A stretch of 51,036 nt of DNA. It comes from a bacterium (lineage in GTDB: Bacteria > Armatimonadota > Chthonomonadetes > Chthonomonadales > Chthonomonadaceae). How positions within the stretch are numbered: the stretch's first letter is position 1; each line of letters starts with the position of its first letter. Position numbers and translations under genes: made by a program. The stretch spans positions 1 to 51,036 of the forward strand of contig OMJJ01000331.1 in the NCBI GenBank assembly GCA_900299305.1, written 5' to 3'. Below, one piece after another: positions 8,876-17,844 of this stretch. The notes under the pieces were generated by a model. The model saw only the letters and a program-made list of their open reading frames with translations. It had not been told where the DNA came from and made no database searches.

Positions 8876-9607
8876 CTAACTCAGTTCGGAAAGCCATTTT
8901 AACAACACGCTTTTAGACTTGTCGGGGGCATCTTGGTGCGAAGCCTCTATCTGCATAACCTGCGTGTTTCTCCCCGCTAGGCTTGCCAACCTCTCCACTC
9001 TCTCCACCGAAAACAGAACATCTTGTTGCGCCGCTACAAACAGGGCAGGTAAGCCCCCTATCTCTTGCGCGGTAGGTAAGAGGCTACCCAGTTGGGCAGA
9101 GAGTTCTGCAACGGGTGCCCCCTGTACATAGGCGGCGCGTTGCGACTGCATAGTTCGCCCCACCACACTCTGAAAACCGATATGCGGTTCTACCCCCATA
9201 CAGAGGCAAGCAACTCCTGCTATCGGGGGAGATACAGGCGAGGCTACTTCTTGTATGGCGGTTCTGAGCACCGCCACCGCCCCCATCGAGTGCCCGACCA
9301 GTACAATGCGCTCGGCGGGTACGGTGTTACGATACCAAGCCAGTGCCGCTTGCAGGTTCTCTACCGTTTGGGTCATGTTGTGGAGTTCGCCGCCGGTTCC
9401 CCCAAGTTTGTGTCCTACAAAGTCGAAGGTTAGCCCCTCATACCCTTTGTTCGCCAGATACCCCGCCAATCCATCAAAAGTATATTTTCCCGCGGTAAAG
9501 CCGTGTGCGTAGAGTATGGCAGTGCTTTGTCTCCCGTTATCGGGCGCGTAGCGTAGTGCGGCTAACGTTGCGCAATTCGCAGGTATCTGATGGTTGTGTA
9601 GTTTCAT
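8876..9607 (-). CDS. Alpha/beta hydrolase
   Basis: A 243-residue cytoplasmic serine hydrolase. The nucleophile elbow is GHSMG, the oxyanion strand HGFTAGKYTFD, with candidate acid Asp in AAQQDVLFS and base His in EASHQDAPDKS. The layout is that of the small esterase/dienelactone-type hydrolases. It is the last gene of a probable operon with the recombinase (14-bp gap) and the KOW/SH3-like gene. Substrate is unknown. Confidence 0.85.
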   Translation of the reverse strand: MKLHNHQIPANCATLAALRYAPDNGRQSTAILYAHGFTAGKYTFDGLAGYLANKGYEGLTFDFVGHKLGGTGGELHNMTQTVENLQAALAWYRNTVPAERIVLVGHSMGAVAVLRTAIQEVASPVSPPIAGVACLCMGVEPHIGFQSVVGRTMQSQRAAYVQGAPVAELSAQLGSLLPTAQEIGGLPALFVAAQQDVLFSVERVERLASLAGRNTQVMQIEASHQDAPDKSKSVLLKWLSELS

Positions 9608-9621
9608 TTAGAAGGGGTAGC

Positions 9622-10623
9622 CTATTCGACATTCGCACGGGGGTGGGTCTTTTCATAGACGGCGATAAGGTGTTCGGGGGTGACATGGGTATAGATTTGC
9701 GTGGTGACGAGGTGGGCGTGCCCTAGCAGCTCTTGTACCACACGCACATCCGCGCCATGCTCTAGTAGGTGTGTCGCAAAGGAGTGACGTAGGGTGTGTG
9801 GGGTTGTTTTGAGACGTTCGGAGGCGATTTTGAAGTACTTGTCGAAGGTACGACGAATCCCTCTGTCGGAGAGGCGGGTTCCAAATCGGTTTAGGAAGAA
9901 GGCGTTATCAGGTCTGGTGGTGTTTTTGAGGGCGAATTCGGGACGCGCATAGTGCAGGTAGTTTCGCATGGCGAGTATCGCCGCTTTGCCTAAAAACGCG
10001 ATACGCTCTTTCCCTCCCTTTCCGTGCCGTATAAACACCTCCTCCCCGCTTAAATCAATGTCGTGAACATCCAGTTTGTGCGCCTCCCCTGCCCGAATAC
10101 CAGAGGCGTAGAGCAGTTCCATGAGGGCTTTATCGCGTAGACCTTCGGAGGTGGTGGTATCGGGGGCGTTTAGGAGGACTTCGATTTCCGACTCGCGTAG
10201 GAACTCCGGTAGTAGCCTCTCCTGCTTAATGGGTTGGATACCGATAGTGGGGTCAGTGGTAAGGTAGCCGTGCCGCATACACCACTTACTAAACGCCCGT
10301 ATTGCGGCGAGTTTTCGCGCAATAGAGGTGTGTTTGTAGTCTCCTTGATGCAGGTCGGAGAGAAAACTACGGACGTGGGTACGCTCAACTTGCTTTAGGC
10401 TGTCCTCGCCCAATGTAGGGTGAGACTGCACATAACTCAGAAACTGAACGAGGTCGGCACGATAGGCACGGAGGGTGTGGTTGGCGGAGTTTTTGCCGAG
10501 TTTGCGGAACTGCAAAAACGCCTCTAGTTTTTCATCTAGGAGCGGAGAGAGAGCGGGTTCAACAGGAAGACGCGGGTCTTCTGCTGTCTCGATATACTCT
10601 TTTACGGGCTTCATTTCGCTCAT
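9622..10623 (-). CDS. xerD: Tyrosine recombinase XerC/XerD
   Basis: A 333-residue site-specific recombinase with an N-terminal SAM-like DNA-binding domain (about 30-125) and a catalytic domain (about 145-325). Catalytic residues are all present: Arg177 (SGIRAGE), the Lys in GKGGKER (201-207), His276 and Arg279 (HTLRHSFATHLL), His302 (LLGHAHLVTTQIY) and Tyr311. Length and the absence of phage or integron neighbours favour a chromosomal dimer-resolution enzyme over an integrase; XerC and XerD cannot be told apart here. An N-terminal tail of about 25 residues precedes the usual start of the family. It lies 22 bp downstream of the KOW/SH3-like gene on the same strand. Confidence 0.92.
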   Translation of the reverse strand: MSEMKPVKEYIETAEDPRLPVEPALSPLLDEKLEAFLQFRKLGKNSANHTLRAYRADLVQFLSYVQSHPTLGEDSLKQVERTHVRSFLSDLHQGDYKHTSIARKLAAIRAFSKWCMRHGYLTTDPTIGIQPIKQERLLPEFLRESEIEVLLNAPDTTTSEGLRDKALMELLYASGIRAGEAHKLDVHDIDLSGEEVFIRHGKGGKERIAFLGKAAILAMRNYLHYARPEFALKNTTRPDNAFFLNRFGTRLSDRGIRRTFDKYFKIASERLKTTPHTLRHSFATHLLEHGADVRVVQELLGHAHLVTTQIYTHVTPEHLIAVYEKTHPRANVE

Positions 10624-10645
10624 GAATTGTCTCTATACCGTAACG

Positions 10646-11071
10646 CTAGTTACGCCCTGTTGTCCGCTTCGCAAACTCCGCCTCTTCTTTTGCGGCGAGG
10701 TCTTCACTGGTTAGACGGCGGGGTTCGGCGATAGCGGTTGGGGCGGTGAGGTCGTCTGCGCTTACGAGTACGTTATAGCGCAGAATAAACGCCTTCTCTT
10801 GCGGGGTAAGGCGGTTTTTTGCCTCTTCTGAAAGACCGTCTAGCCACTTGTTTTGCATGGCAAGGCGCATCTCTTCATGGCGACGAGCCACCTCTTCAGG
10901 GAGGCTATCGGGGTTGACTTCGATAGCGGCTTCTCCGCTGGTGTACATCTTCTGGATTTTGCCTTGCAGACCGCCAAAGTAGGCGTAGTAGAGGCTGGTT
11001 TTGCCATCTTCTGCGGTTACTTCGCGGGTTTTAATCTGAACGAGGTCGCCCTCTTTGAATGTGATTGCCAT
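10646..11071 (-). CDS. Hypothetical protein with N-terminal KOW/SH3-like barrel
   Basis: A 141-residue soluble protein. Residues 1-50 read as a small beta-barrel of KOW/SH3 type (FKEGDLVQIK..., then a turn and GGLQGKIQKMY), a fold often used in RNA or ribosome contacts. The rest is charged helix ending in a Lys/Glu-rich tail. GAGG lies upstream of the ATG. It heads the minus-strand operon with the Xer recombinase. No named family is recognised. Confidence 0.65.
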   Translation of the reverse strand: MAITFKEGDLVQIKTREVTAEDGKTSLYYAYFGGLQGKIQKMYTSGEAAIEVNPDSLPEEVARRHEEMRLAMQNKWLDGLSEEAKNRLTPQEKAFILRYNVLVSADDLTAPTAIAEPRRLTSEDLAAKEEAEFAKRTTGRN

Positions 11072-11171
11072 GATACCTCTATCTCAATAGAAATTTGTAT
11101 TAAGACTATTGTACCCGTTCTTAGGCTGATTGGAGTATGTATTTTGTGTTCTGAGATAGGAAAGGGAGTTG

Positions 11172-11213
11172 GCACTCACCCCACCCTAGCCCTACCCCTT
11201 TACAAGGGGAGGG
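11172..11213. repeat. Modular hairpin repeat
   Basis: GCACTCACCCCACCCTAGCC at 11172-11191 is nearly identical to the reverse complement of 22549-22569. It is followed by the hairpin CCCCTT-tac-AAGGGG (11195-11209). It lies in the 221-base gap upstream of the KOW/SH3-like operon and is non-coding. Confidence 0.5.
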
Positions 11214-11292
11214 AATCTCGCCTCTCAAAAGTGGTTCGAGAGAGAATCACTTAACACAGGTTAAAATGTCGCACATACCCCAGTGAGCGTTC

Positions 11293-12867
11293 TTAGGGGG
11301 AATAGCGTACTTGTTCCTGCGGGAAGTTGGTAACAGGGGCGAGTAAGGAGGCAGATTCTGCCTTCACAAGCCTCTCGAAGCGATTGATAAGGGGTGGGTT
11401 TCCGCTTTCGCGTAGTTGGTGGGCTAAAATAACGCTCTTCCCCAAACGCACAAAACGAATGAGATAGGATTCCAGTGCTTCCAGCTTCTCTCCATTCGAT
11501 TCGGAGGTAGAGAGTCTCTCTTCTGAGTTGAGCAGGTCTTGCCACTCTCCCTGTTTTGCGTCCTCTGTAATGGCGTTGGCGGCGCGTTGGTAGGCGCGTT
11601 CATACGCCCCCGTAGAGGGATCGCTATTGAGGGCGGGGTATCGAGCAAGCAGTTTGCGTCGGGCAGACTGACGCTCTTTATTGAATATGCGCCGCGCCTC
11701 CTCCATATCCCGAAAACCTTCGATACTCCCGTAGTTGTGTTGTACCATATCTTCGTAAGCCTGTTGAAGGCGGTTTTCGGTTTTGTCTCGCTTTAGGGTA
11801 CGAGAGAGAGAGGCAAGGGCGTAGCGTTGGGCAGGGGTCGCCCATTCGTACACCTTGCTGTAGGGTGTTTTGAAGACCTCTGTGTCGCGGTGCAAGACAA
11901 ATCGGCGTAGGAAGATGTCGGAGGTGCAGACGGGAACATCTACAGAGCGGTCATTGGCGAGAGTATAGCAGTACGCCTCGTCCATACCGATACGTCCGTC
12001 CTTATTGTAGTCGATTCCTGCAACCTTGCGCCCTACCCTGTCGCGCCCTGTGAGTGCCGCAAAGAAGTAGGAGGTAAAGTCGCGGTACTCCGCCTCGTTT
12101 ACCTCTGAGGTACACCCAGCCGCTAACCGCTCTTTTATGGCGGCGAAGTAGCCCACAATATCGCGGTCTACGGCATCGGCGCGGGGGTCTCCGCCTTCAA
12201 AGATGAGGTTCGCAAACGAACCAGAGTGGCACTGCACCATGACGAGGGTAACGGGTACATTGGTTGGTAGTCGTGCAATCTGTTTTGCAAGGTCTCGCAC
12301 GGTAAACGCCTCCTCTCCCCACATATCGAAGAGGTTGTTCTCGTTGGACTGCCTGTCGGAACTGCCATGTCCCGTAAAGTAGAGGAAGAGGTGTGAGGTG
12401 GGTCTGTCTCGGTTCTCCTCCACCAGTCGGCTGAAGATGCGGCGTACTTCAGTGGGTTTGGTTGCGCCGTCTAGCCGGCTACCTAGATTTGGCTTTTTGT
12501 ACTGTGTAGAGCTGACTTCTATCGCTTCGCGGTCTTTGAGCAAGAGGCGCAGAACACGCTCCCCTACGGGCTGTTTACGGGCATCTATGTCGTAGAGAAC
12601 GGTAGGGCTATCCGGGTTTCCATCGGCAAAAAGGGTCGTGCGGGGTGTAGTTGCTGGTAAAAGGCGATTGAGGTACCGGACGTTACTCTCTATAGCACAC
12701 TGGTTGTTTTCGAGGTTGGGACCTCCTCCCACAATAACGGCGCGTAGGGGCAAGGTGTCGCGGGGGTCGTTGGCACTCACTGCGAGAGGGAGTAGGGTGA
12801 GTATCCCAACCAAGTTTCGTGTTAGGCGGAGTGGACTGTTAGGGAGTATGTGAGTGTGAGGAGACAT
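11293..12867 (-). CDS. Secreted caspase-like (clan CD) peptidase with EF-hand
   Basis: A 524-residue protein with a signal peptide (hydrophobic about 18-32). The caspase/legumain-type core holds a catalytic dyad, His167 in FLYFTGHGS and Cys213 in VMVQCHSGSF, with an upstream strand AVIVGGG. About 70 residues after the Cys is a canonical EF-hand-type loop, D-Y-N-K-D-G-R-I-G-M-D-E (286-297), suggesting calcium control as in metacaspases. The C-terminal 200 residues are charged and helical, perhaps a regulatory arm. AGGCGG precedes the ATG. Monocistronic; substrates unknown. It contrasts with the inactivated caspase domain at 40685-43621. Confidence 0.85.
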   Translation of the reverse strand: MSPHTHILPNSPLRLTRNLVGILTLLPLAVSANDPRDTLPLRAVIVGGGPNLENNQCAIESNVRYLNRLLPATTPRTTLFADGNPDSPTVLYDIDARKQPVGERVLRLLLKDREAIEVSSTQYKKPNLGSRLDGATKPTEVRRIFSRLVEENRDRPTSHLFLYFTGHGSSDRQSNENNLFDMWGEEAFTVRDLAKQIARLPTNVPVTLVMVQCHSGSFANLIFEGGDPRADAVDRDIVGYFAAIKERLAAGCTSEVNEAEYRDFTSYFFAALTGRDRVGRKVAGIDYNKDGRIGMDEAYCYTLANDRSVDVPVCTSDIFLRRFVLHRDTEVFKTPYSKVYEWATPAQRYALASLSRTLKRDKTENRLQQAYEDMVQHNYGSIEGFRDMEEARRIFNKERQSARRKLLARYPALNSDPSTGAYERAYQRAANAITEDAKQGEWQDLLNSEERLSTSESNGEKLEALESYLIRFVRLGKSVILAHQLRESGNPPLINRFERLVKAESASLLAPVTNFPQEQVRYSP

Positions 12868-13133
12868 GGGTACCGCCTTTCGTCTTTTGGTGAGTAAGGT
12901 ATTGTTTTTAGTATAGACGGTTCTGTTTGGATTTCGTTCCGCGTGTTATAAAGATATTGGCGGTAGCCGCCGTCTTGCCCCCTAGTAAGATTACTCGAAA
13001 GCCATAGCAAGAGTACCTGTTGTGATGTATTCGACATCCGAATTCCCAAAACCTACTGTATACTGCTTGTAGAAGAGAAGATTTCACATTATGTATTGGA
13101 TTGGTTTTCAGGAAGAAGTAAGGAGATTTCGGG

Positions 13134-13823
13134 ATGAAACGTATTTCTGCTTTTTGTGGTTTGCTTGCCGCTGTGGGTCTTATGTTCGTCTCTAGCCTTT
13201 CTGCAAAGGCATATACACTGTCGTATACGGGCTTGAACTTGGGGCAGAACGTAACTATTAAAGTAAATGGGGTACAGAAGGCTGGTTTTGCAGGGCAGAT
13301 AGGCTGGCAGTTTACGGGGAGCGCGGGTACTCCTACAGGATATAGCAACAGTTTTTACGCCTACTGCTGTTCTTTGGAGAATAACCTCCAGACCCCCATG
13401 GATGTGAATATCCGTTCTACAAACGACCTCACCCGTAATAACAACTCTCCCAACACGGGTGTAAAAGCGGCATGGCTGTTTAATACCTATGCGAACCAAG
13501 TGAACTCGAACACCACCGCCGCCGCGCTTCAAGTTGCGATATGGGAGAGCCTATACGATACGAGCTATAGCATGAGTGCGGGGTACTTCCAGTTGGTAAC
13601 AAGCGATTCCGCGCTAACCAATCAGGTGAACACATACCTGAACGCACTGAATAGCAACTTTACCGCTACTACCGCAACGTGGTTCCAACCCACCAATCCC
13701 TCTAATGCCCAAGATATGCTGGGAGCCGCCGCGGTATCTACCGTACCAGAGCCGGGTACAATGAGCCTACTTGCTTGTAGTGGTCTGAGCGGTTTGTGTG
13801 TACTACGCCGCCGTATCCGATAA
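13134..13823 (+). CDS. PEP-CTERM protein with thioester-domain-like motifs
   Basis: A 229-residue exported protein. The signal peptide ends near SLSAKA (about residue 25). The last 26 residues are a PEP-CTERM sorting tail: VPEPGT, a hydrophobic helix and a terminal Arg cluster (RRRIR), the signal for exosortase processing. The mature domain carries FYAYCCSLEN (about 72-81) and a later AALQVAIWESLYD (about 134-146), spaced and phrased like bacterial thioester domains, in which a Cys and a Gln form an internal bond used in adhesion. That reading is inference. AAGGAG precedes the start. No exosortase gene is in the window. Confidence 0.85.
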   Translation: MKRISAFCGLLAAVGLMFVSSLSAKAYTLSYTGLNLGQNVTIKVNGVQKAGFAGQIGWQFTGSAGTPTGYSNSFYAYCCSLENNLQTPMDVNIRSTNDLTRNNNSPNTGVKAAWLFNTYANQVNSNTTAAALQVAIWESLYDTSYSMSAGYFQLVTSDSALTNQVNTYLNALNSNFTATTATWFQPTNPSNAQDMLGAAAVSTVPEPGTMSLLACSGLSGLCVLRRRIR

Positions 13824-13861
13824 TAGATTTTCTGTAAATATGTACGCAGTATAGGATTACC

Positions 13862-13891
13862 CCGTCTCTTTGCCAGATAGCAAGGAGGCGG
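13862..13891 (+). other. Hairpin downstream of the PEP-CTERM gene
   Basis: A 12-bp stem with two G-U pairs, CCGTCTCTTTGC (13862-13873) against GCAAGGAGGCGG (13880-13891), loop of six. No T-tract follows, so it may stabilise the 3' end of the transcript rather than act as an intrinsic terminator. Confidence 0.4.
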
Positions 13892-13941
13892 TGTATTCTG
13901 CGAAGAAACCGGTGAAGCGACCTCCCTGTGCCAAAAGAGTA

Positions 13942-13950
13942 TGATATAAT
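13942..13950 (+). promoter_or_regulatory. Extended -10 promoter for the 74-residue gene
   Basis: TGATATAAT is an exact extended -10 (TG-N-TATAAT). It lies about 50 bases upstream of the TTG start at 14002. A small inverted repeat, AGGTG...CACCT, follows within the presumed leader at about 13954-13972 and could be an operator or leader hairpin. Confidence 0.55.
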
Positions 13951-14001
13951 GTTAGGTGTAAGTACTAGCACCTCACCTTATAGTAGGCAGGAGAGTCTCT
14001 T

Positions 14002-14226
14002 TTGCAGCGTTTTCTTACACCGGCACAACGTGCCGCCCATGCCCTTCGCCGCGCAGAGGCGCAACTTCGTAACTGGCAAGACGACCCAGAGAGTCCGCGC
14101 CAAGATGTAGATAAGATGATAACGGTTGTGAATGAGTTGAGGCAGTGGGTAAATGCCCACGTGGTCGCCGATTTAGAACGTGCCGAAGAGAAACTCAAGC
14201 AGTCCTCTTTGGAACCGCCTACGTAG
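14002..14226 (+). CDS. Small helical protein of unknown function
   Basis: A 74-residue, highly charged, all-helical protein with coiled-coil character (AAHALRRAEAQLRNW, then ADLERAEEKLKQ). The start is TTG at 14002, chosen because AGGAGA sits eight bases upstream and an extended -10 precedes that. It is rich in Arg and Glu, with no cysteines or membrane segment. No family is recognised. It is followed by the tRNA-Thr promoter 19 bases after its stop, so it is its own transcription unit. Confidence 0.65.
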   Translation: MQRFLTPAQRAAHALRRAEAQLRNWQDDPESPRQDVDKMITVVNELRQWVNAHVVADLERAEEKLKQSSLEPPT

Positions 14227-14245
14227 TTTTTGCTTACCCTTATGC

Positions 14246-14274
14246 TTGACAAAATGGGGTGTAGGGGTTACAAT
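14246..14274 (+). promoter_or_regulatory. Promoter of tRNA-Thr
   Basis: A consensus -35 TTGACA (14246-14251) and -10 TACAAT (14269-14274) are separated by exactly 17 bases. Transcription would start about 20 bases before the tRNA. Confidence 0.8.
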
Positions 14275-14301
14275 ATATCACTTCTAGTTTTGGCACTATA
14301 A

Positions 14302-14373
14302 GCCCTTGTGGCGCAGCGGTAGCGCAACTGTTTTGTAAACAGTAGGTCCGCGGTTCGAATCCGCGCGGGGGCT
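14302..14373 (+). tRNA. tRNA-Thr (anticodon UGU)
   Basis: A full cloverleaf of 72 bases. The acceptor is GCCCTTG with CGGGGGC (U-G pairs allowed), D-arm GCGC...GCGC, anticodon stem ACTGT/ACAGT around loop TTTGTAA giving anticodon TGT, and T-arm CGCGG-TTCGAAT-CCGCG. The 3' CCA is not encoded. A strong promoter lies upstream. Confidence 0.95.
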
Positions 14374-14393
14374 TCTTACTTCTAAAAACACCT

Positions 14394-14786
14394 TTAGCCC
14401 TCTCTCACTATCGCATCTGCCTCTATCTCTACCAAAATTTCGGGTGAGATGAGTGCGCTCACCTCTACCATGCTAGTAGCGGGGCGTATCTGCCCAAAGA
14501 ACTCGCCATGTGCTTTTCCTACTGCCTCCCACTCCCGAATGTTTGTCACATAGATACGGGTGCGTATTACGTCGTTTAAGGTTGCTCCTGCCCGTTCGAG
14601 AGCGGTTTGCAGGTTCTGGATTATCTGCACGGTTTGCGCGTAGGGGTCACCTACTCCCACGATGTTGCCTTCGCTGTCGGTTGCGGTGGTTCCCGAAACA
14701 GAGACCCAGCTTCCTATCCTCACGGCTCGCGAGTAGCCTACTATGGGTTCCCAAGCGGTATTTGTTGCGATATTGGTTCGTTGCAT
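14394..14786 (-). CDS. RidA/YjgF family protein
   Basis: A 130-residue member of the Rid family, which hydrolyses reactive enamine/imine intermediates from PLP enzymes. The conserved Arg lies in [12 protein letters not shown] and the acidic residue in VEIEADAI, both typical of the imine-deaminase pocket; the GTTATD and [15 protein letters not shown] blocks match the fold. AGGAG precedes the ATG. A second family member lies at 28334-28738. It is convergent with tRNA-Thr and divergent from the phosphoesterase gene. Confidence 0.92.
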   Translation of the reverse strand: MQRTNIATNTAWEPIVGYSRAVRIGSWVSVSGTTATDSEGNIVGVGDPYAQTVQIIQNLQTALERAGATLNDVIRTRIYVTNIREWEAVGKAHGEFFGQIRPATSMVEVSALISPEILVEIEADAIVREG

Positions 14787-14905
14787 CGTCTCTTTCTCCT
14801 CTATTTAAGGTATACCTTATAACAAGTAAAGTCGTATTCAGCCATATCATTTCGTATTGCATTAGAGGCACAGAAAAGGGTATTTAACGCGAAAGGATTT
14901 ATAAG

Positions 14906-17470
14906 ATGAACCCCAAAAGAATAACCGCTGTTTTGGCGGGAATCGGAGCACTTTGCATCGGGCTAGGAACTACCGCAGTCACCTACCGATGGCGGCATAC
15001 CCTACACCTTCACCCCGTTACTGGCAAGCCTATCGTGCTACCCGGTGCGGAGGGCGAGGGGCGGCTACTGCATAACGGTTGGCGTATTACACCGGCAGGA
15101 AGGCATATTCCCACCAACGATATGCTACTGGGCGGCGCGATAAGCCCCGATGGTAAGACCCTTGCGATTGCCAACTGCGGCTACAACTCTCACCGTGTTC
15201 ACCTGATAGATATTGCTACCGAGAAGGAGATAGCCCAGCTGGTTATACCTACCGCATGGAACGGTATCGCGTGGTCGCCGGATGGTAACGCGCTCTATGT
15301 GGGAAGCGGATTGGCGGTTAAGGCGAGAATCTTGAACCAAGTAGACGACGTGTATCTGTTTCGTAAGCAAGAGAGCGGTGAGTGGGTGCGAGAGAACGGC
15401 TTTAACCTGAAAGGCAATGACCGCAAAAATACGTGTATTGCAGGGCTTACTCTCTCGAAAGACGGCTCTACTCTCTATGTGCTAAACAACACCGATAACA
15501 ACCTCTATGTGCTAGATGCGAAGAGCGGCAACCAACTAACCAAAGTCGCGGTAGGAGATAGCCCGATAGTAGAACGCCTCTCCGCAGACGGCACGAGGCT
15601 TTACGTAGCGAACTGGGCAGATAACACCTACACCGTACTAGATGTGAGTACCCCCGCAACCCCCAAAGCGGTACAGACTATCCACACCGATAGCCACCCC
15701 AACGACCTCGCCCTCTCTACCGATAACCGCCTCTTTGTTTCGTGTGGTAGTGCCGACGTGGTGCAGGTGTTCGATACCCAAACCAACCAACTTATCGAGC
15801 AGATACGCACCCCTATCTCTCCCAAAGCCCCCTACGGCAGTACCCCCAACGCTCTTGCTCTCACAGGAGATAACAGGTCGCTTTATGTTGCGAACGCAGA
15901 TAACAACAACGTCTGTGTGGTGGATGTTGCAAATAAGCGCAAGAGCCGCGTTCGTGGATTTATTCCTACGGGCTGGTATCCGAGTGCGGTGCTTACCACT
16001 CCCGACTCTAAGCGGGTCATTATTGGAAGCGGTAAGGGAATGGGAACCGCTCCCAATAAGGTGATGGGCCGGAATGTAAAGGCTCAGGTGTTTCGATTTG
16101 AGCACCATGGGAAACAGTTATCGGGTTTTCTCTCTTTTGTAGACGCACCCAACGATACTTCACTTGCCGAGTATACACGCATGGTCATGGCAAATACGCC
16201 GTACCGCGACGAGCAACTAAAAACCGCAAAGAGCGACGAAAAGACCGCCATTCCTACTCGTGTTGGGGCGGCAAGCCCTATCAAGTACGTCCTCTATATC
16301 ATCAAAGAGAACCGTACCTACGACCAAGTTTTCTCCGACTTGCCGCAGGGGAACGGCGACAAAAACCTTCTGCTCTTCGGAAGAGAGGTAACGCCCAATC
16401 ACCACGCACTGGCAGAAGAGTTTGTTTTACTAGATAACCTCTACGCAAGTGGAGAGGTTTCGGCAGACGGTCATCCTTGGAGTACCTCTGCGATTGCTAC
16501 CGACTATACCCAACGCTCTTGGGTTCTAAACTACTCTGGCAAGGATGCACCTCCCTTTAAGGACTCTCTAGGCGACCCCAAAAGTGGCTACATCTGGGAT
16601 GCCTGTGCGAAAAAGGGACTCTCCTACCGCTCTTATGGTGAGAACGTCTACGCTACCTCTAGTGAGCAAGCACCGGAACAGAAAATGGGGGGAACTACGG
16701 GTCTGGTTGGGCATGGGAGTGCCGCTTATGTGGGAATTGGGCGTAAAGGTGGAGAGGACGGGATGCGTGACCCAGAAAAGGCGGATGTATTTATCTCGGA
16801 GTTCCAAGAGTTCGAGAAGAAGGGGACGATTCCGCGCTTTATGGTGATGTCTTTGGGCGAAGACCACACGCACGGCACAGCAACCAACGAACATACTCCC
16901 AAAGCCTGTGTCGCCTCTAACGACTATGCACTGGGTAAAATCGTGGACGCGATTTCGCACAGTAGCGTTTGGAAGGAGTTTGCGATATTTGTAGTAGAGG
17001 ACGACGCGCAGAACGGACCCGACCATGTAGATTCGCACCGTACCGTTGGGTTGGTGATTAGCCCCTATACCAAGCGCAAAGCGGTGGATAGCACCATGTA
17101 TAACACCACCTCCATGCTCAGAACGATGGAACTGATACTGGGGCTACCTCCCATGACGCAGTACGATGCCTCTGCTACTCCGCTCTTTGCGAGTTTTACC
17201 AACGTCGCCAATACCACCCCCTTCACCGCTCGTAGCCCACTGTACGACCTAAGCGAAATGAACAGAGCGACGGCGTATGGCGCGAAAGAGTCGAACAAGA
17301 TGGACTTTCGGGGCTATGACCGTGTGGACGAGGACACCCTAAACCGTATTTTGTGGCATAGTATTAAGGGGACACAGACTCCCATGCCTGCCCCTTCCCG
17401 TAGTGCGATGCTAACCCCTCAAGGGCGCGTTTCGCTGGTACATTTCCACGAACGCGATACCGACGACTGA
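14906..17470 (+). CDS. Beta-propeller (YncE-like) and phosphoesterase fusion protein
   Basis: An 854-residue protein with an N-terminal hydrophobic segment (residues 8-25), so exported or membrane-anchored. Residues about 70-400 form a seven-bladed YncE-type propeller of DG-x-x-LYV-x-N repeats. From about 455 the sequence is a phosphoesterase of the alkaline-phosphatase superfamily: YIIKENRTYDQVF (about 465-475), then SADGHPWS, a later GEDHTHG and EDDAQNGPDHVDSHR. The Asp/His clusters are metal-ligand candidates. Such fusions are known, but their substrate is not. AAGGA precedes the ATG. It starts a co-directional run with the YtxH protein (14-bp gap) and a sugar ABC importer. Confidence 0.9.
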   Translation: MNPKRITAVLAGIGALCIGLGTTAVTYRWRHTLHLHPVTGKPIVLPGAEGEGRLLHNGWRITPAGRHIPTNDMLLGGAISPDGKTLAIANCGYNSHRVHLIDIATEKEIAQLVIPTAWNGIAWSPDGNALYVGSGLAVKARILNQVDDVYLFRKQESGEWVRENGFNLKGNDRKNTCIAGLTLSKDGSTLYVLNNTDNNLYVLDAKSGNQLTKVAVGDSPIVERLSADGTRLYVANWADNTYTVLDVSTPATPKAVQTIHTDSHPNDLALSTDNRLFVSCGSADVVQVFDTQTNQLIEQIRTPISPKAPYGSTPNALALTGDNRSLYVANADNNNVCVVDVANKRKSRVRGFIPTGWYPSAVLTTPDSKRVIIGSGKGMGTAPNKVMGRNVKAQVFRFEHHGKQLSGFLSFVDAPNDTSLAEYTRMVMANTPYRDEQLKTAKSDEKTAIPTRVGAASPIKYVLYIIKENRTYDQVFSDLPQGNGDKNLLLFGREVTPNHHALAEEFVLLDNLYASGEVSADGHPWSTSAIATDYTQRSWVLNYSGKDAPPFKDSLGDPKSGYIWDACAKKGLSYRSYGENVYATSSEQAPEQKMGGTTGLVGHGSAAYVGIGRKGGEDGMRDPEKADVFISEFQEFEKKGTIPRFMVMSLGEDHTHGTATNEHTPKACVASNDYALGKIVDAISHSSVWKEFAIFVVEDDAQNGPDHVDSHRTVGLVISPYTKRKAVDSTMYNTTSMLRTMELILGLPPMTQYDASATPLFASFTNVANTTPFTARSPLYDLSEMNRATAYGAKESNKMDFRGYDRVDEDTLNRILWHSIKGTQTPMPAPSRSAMLTPQGRVSLVHFHERDTDD

Positions 17471-17484
17471 AAGGAGTTTGAGCC

Positions 17485-17814
17485 ATGAGTAGAGATTCCG
17501 AACGTGCGGCGAGTAACCTCGTCTGCTTTATGCTAGGCGCGGCGGTGGGAGCCGCCGTCGCCCTCCTCTATGCCCCTCAAACGGGAACAGAGACCCGCCG
17601 CCAACTGGGTGAGAAGGCACAGGACGCGAAAGAGAAGGCGGAAGCCGTTGCCTACTCGGCAAAAGAGAGGGCAGAAGCCGCCGCGCAAACCGCCAAAGAG
17701 AGGATTGCTGTTGTCTCGGAGAAGGTGCAGGAGTTGCGCCGCCCCGCCTCTAGTACCGGAGAGCCTGTTTTAGCGGTAGAGACAGAGGGTGGCGACGAAG
17801 ACTACGCGGTATAA
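17485..17814 (+). CDS. YtxH domain protein
   Basis: A 109-residue protein with one glycine/alanine-rich membrane segment (FMLGAAVGAAVALLYAPQTG, about 15-34), the hallmark of YtxH, followed by an amphipathic Lys/Glu/Ala helix that would form a coiled coil. Relatives are general-stress membrane proteins; the exact role is unknown. AAAGGAG precedes the start. It sits between the phosphoesterase and the ABC importer genes. Confidence 0.85.
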   Translation: MSRDSERAASNLVCFMLGAAVGAAVALLYAPQTGTETRRQLGEKAQDAKEKAEAVAYSAKERAEAAAQTAKERIAVVSEKVQELRRPASSTGEPVLAVETEGGDEDYAV

Positions 17815-17844
17815 CTGTGTTTGAATAGCGGAGTCAGGAAAGTC

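Noticed and set aside
9622-14373. Integrated element: tyrosine recombinase with tRNA-Thr nearby
   Set aside because: The recombinase is of XerC/D type, the tRNA is intact, no duplicated tRNA 3' end was seen, and there are no phage or plasmid genes between.
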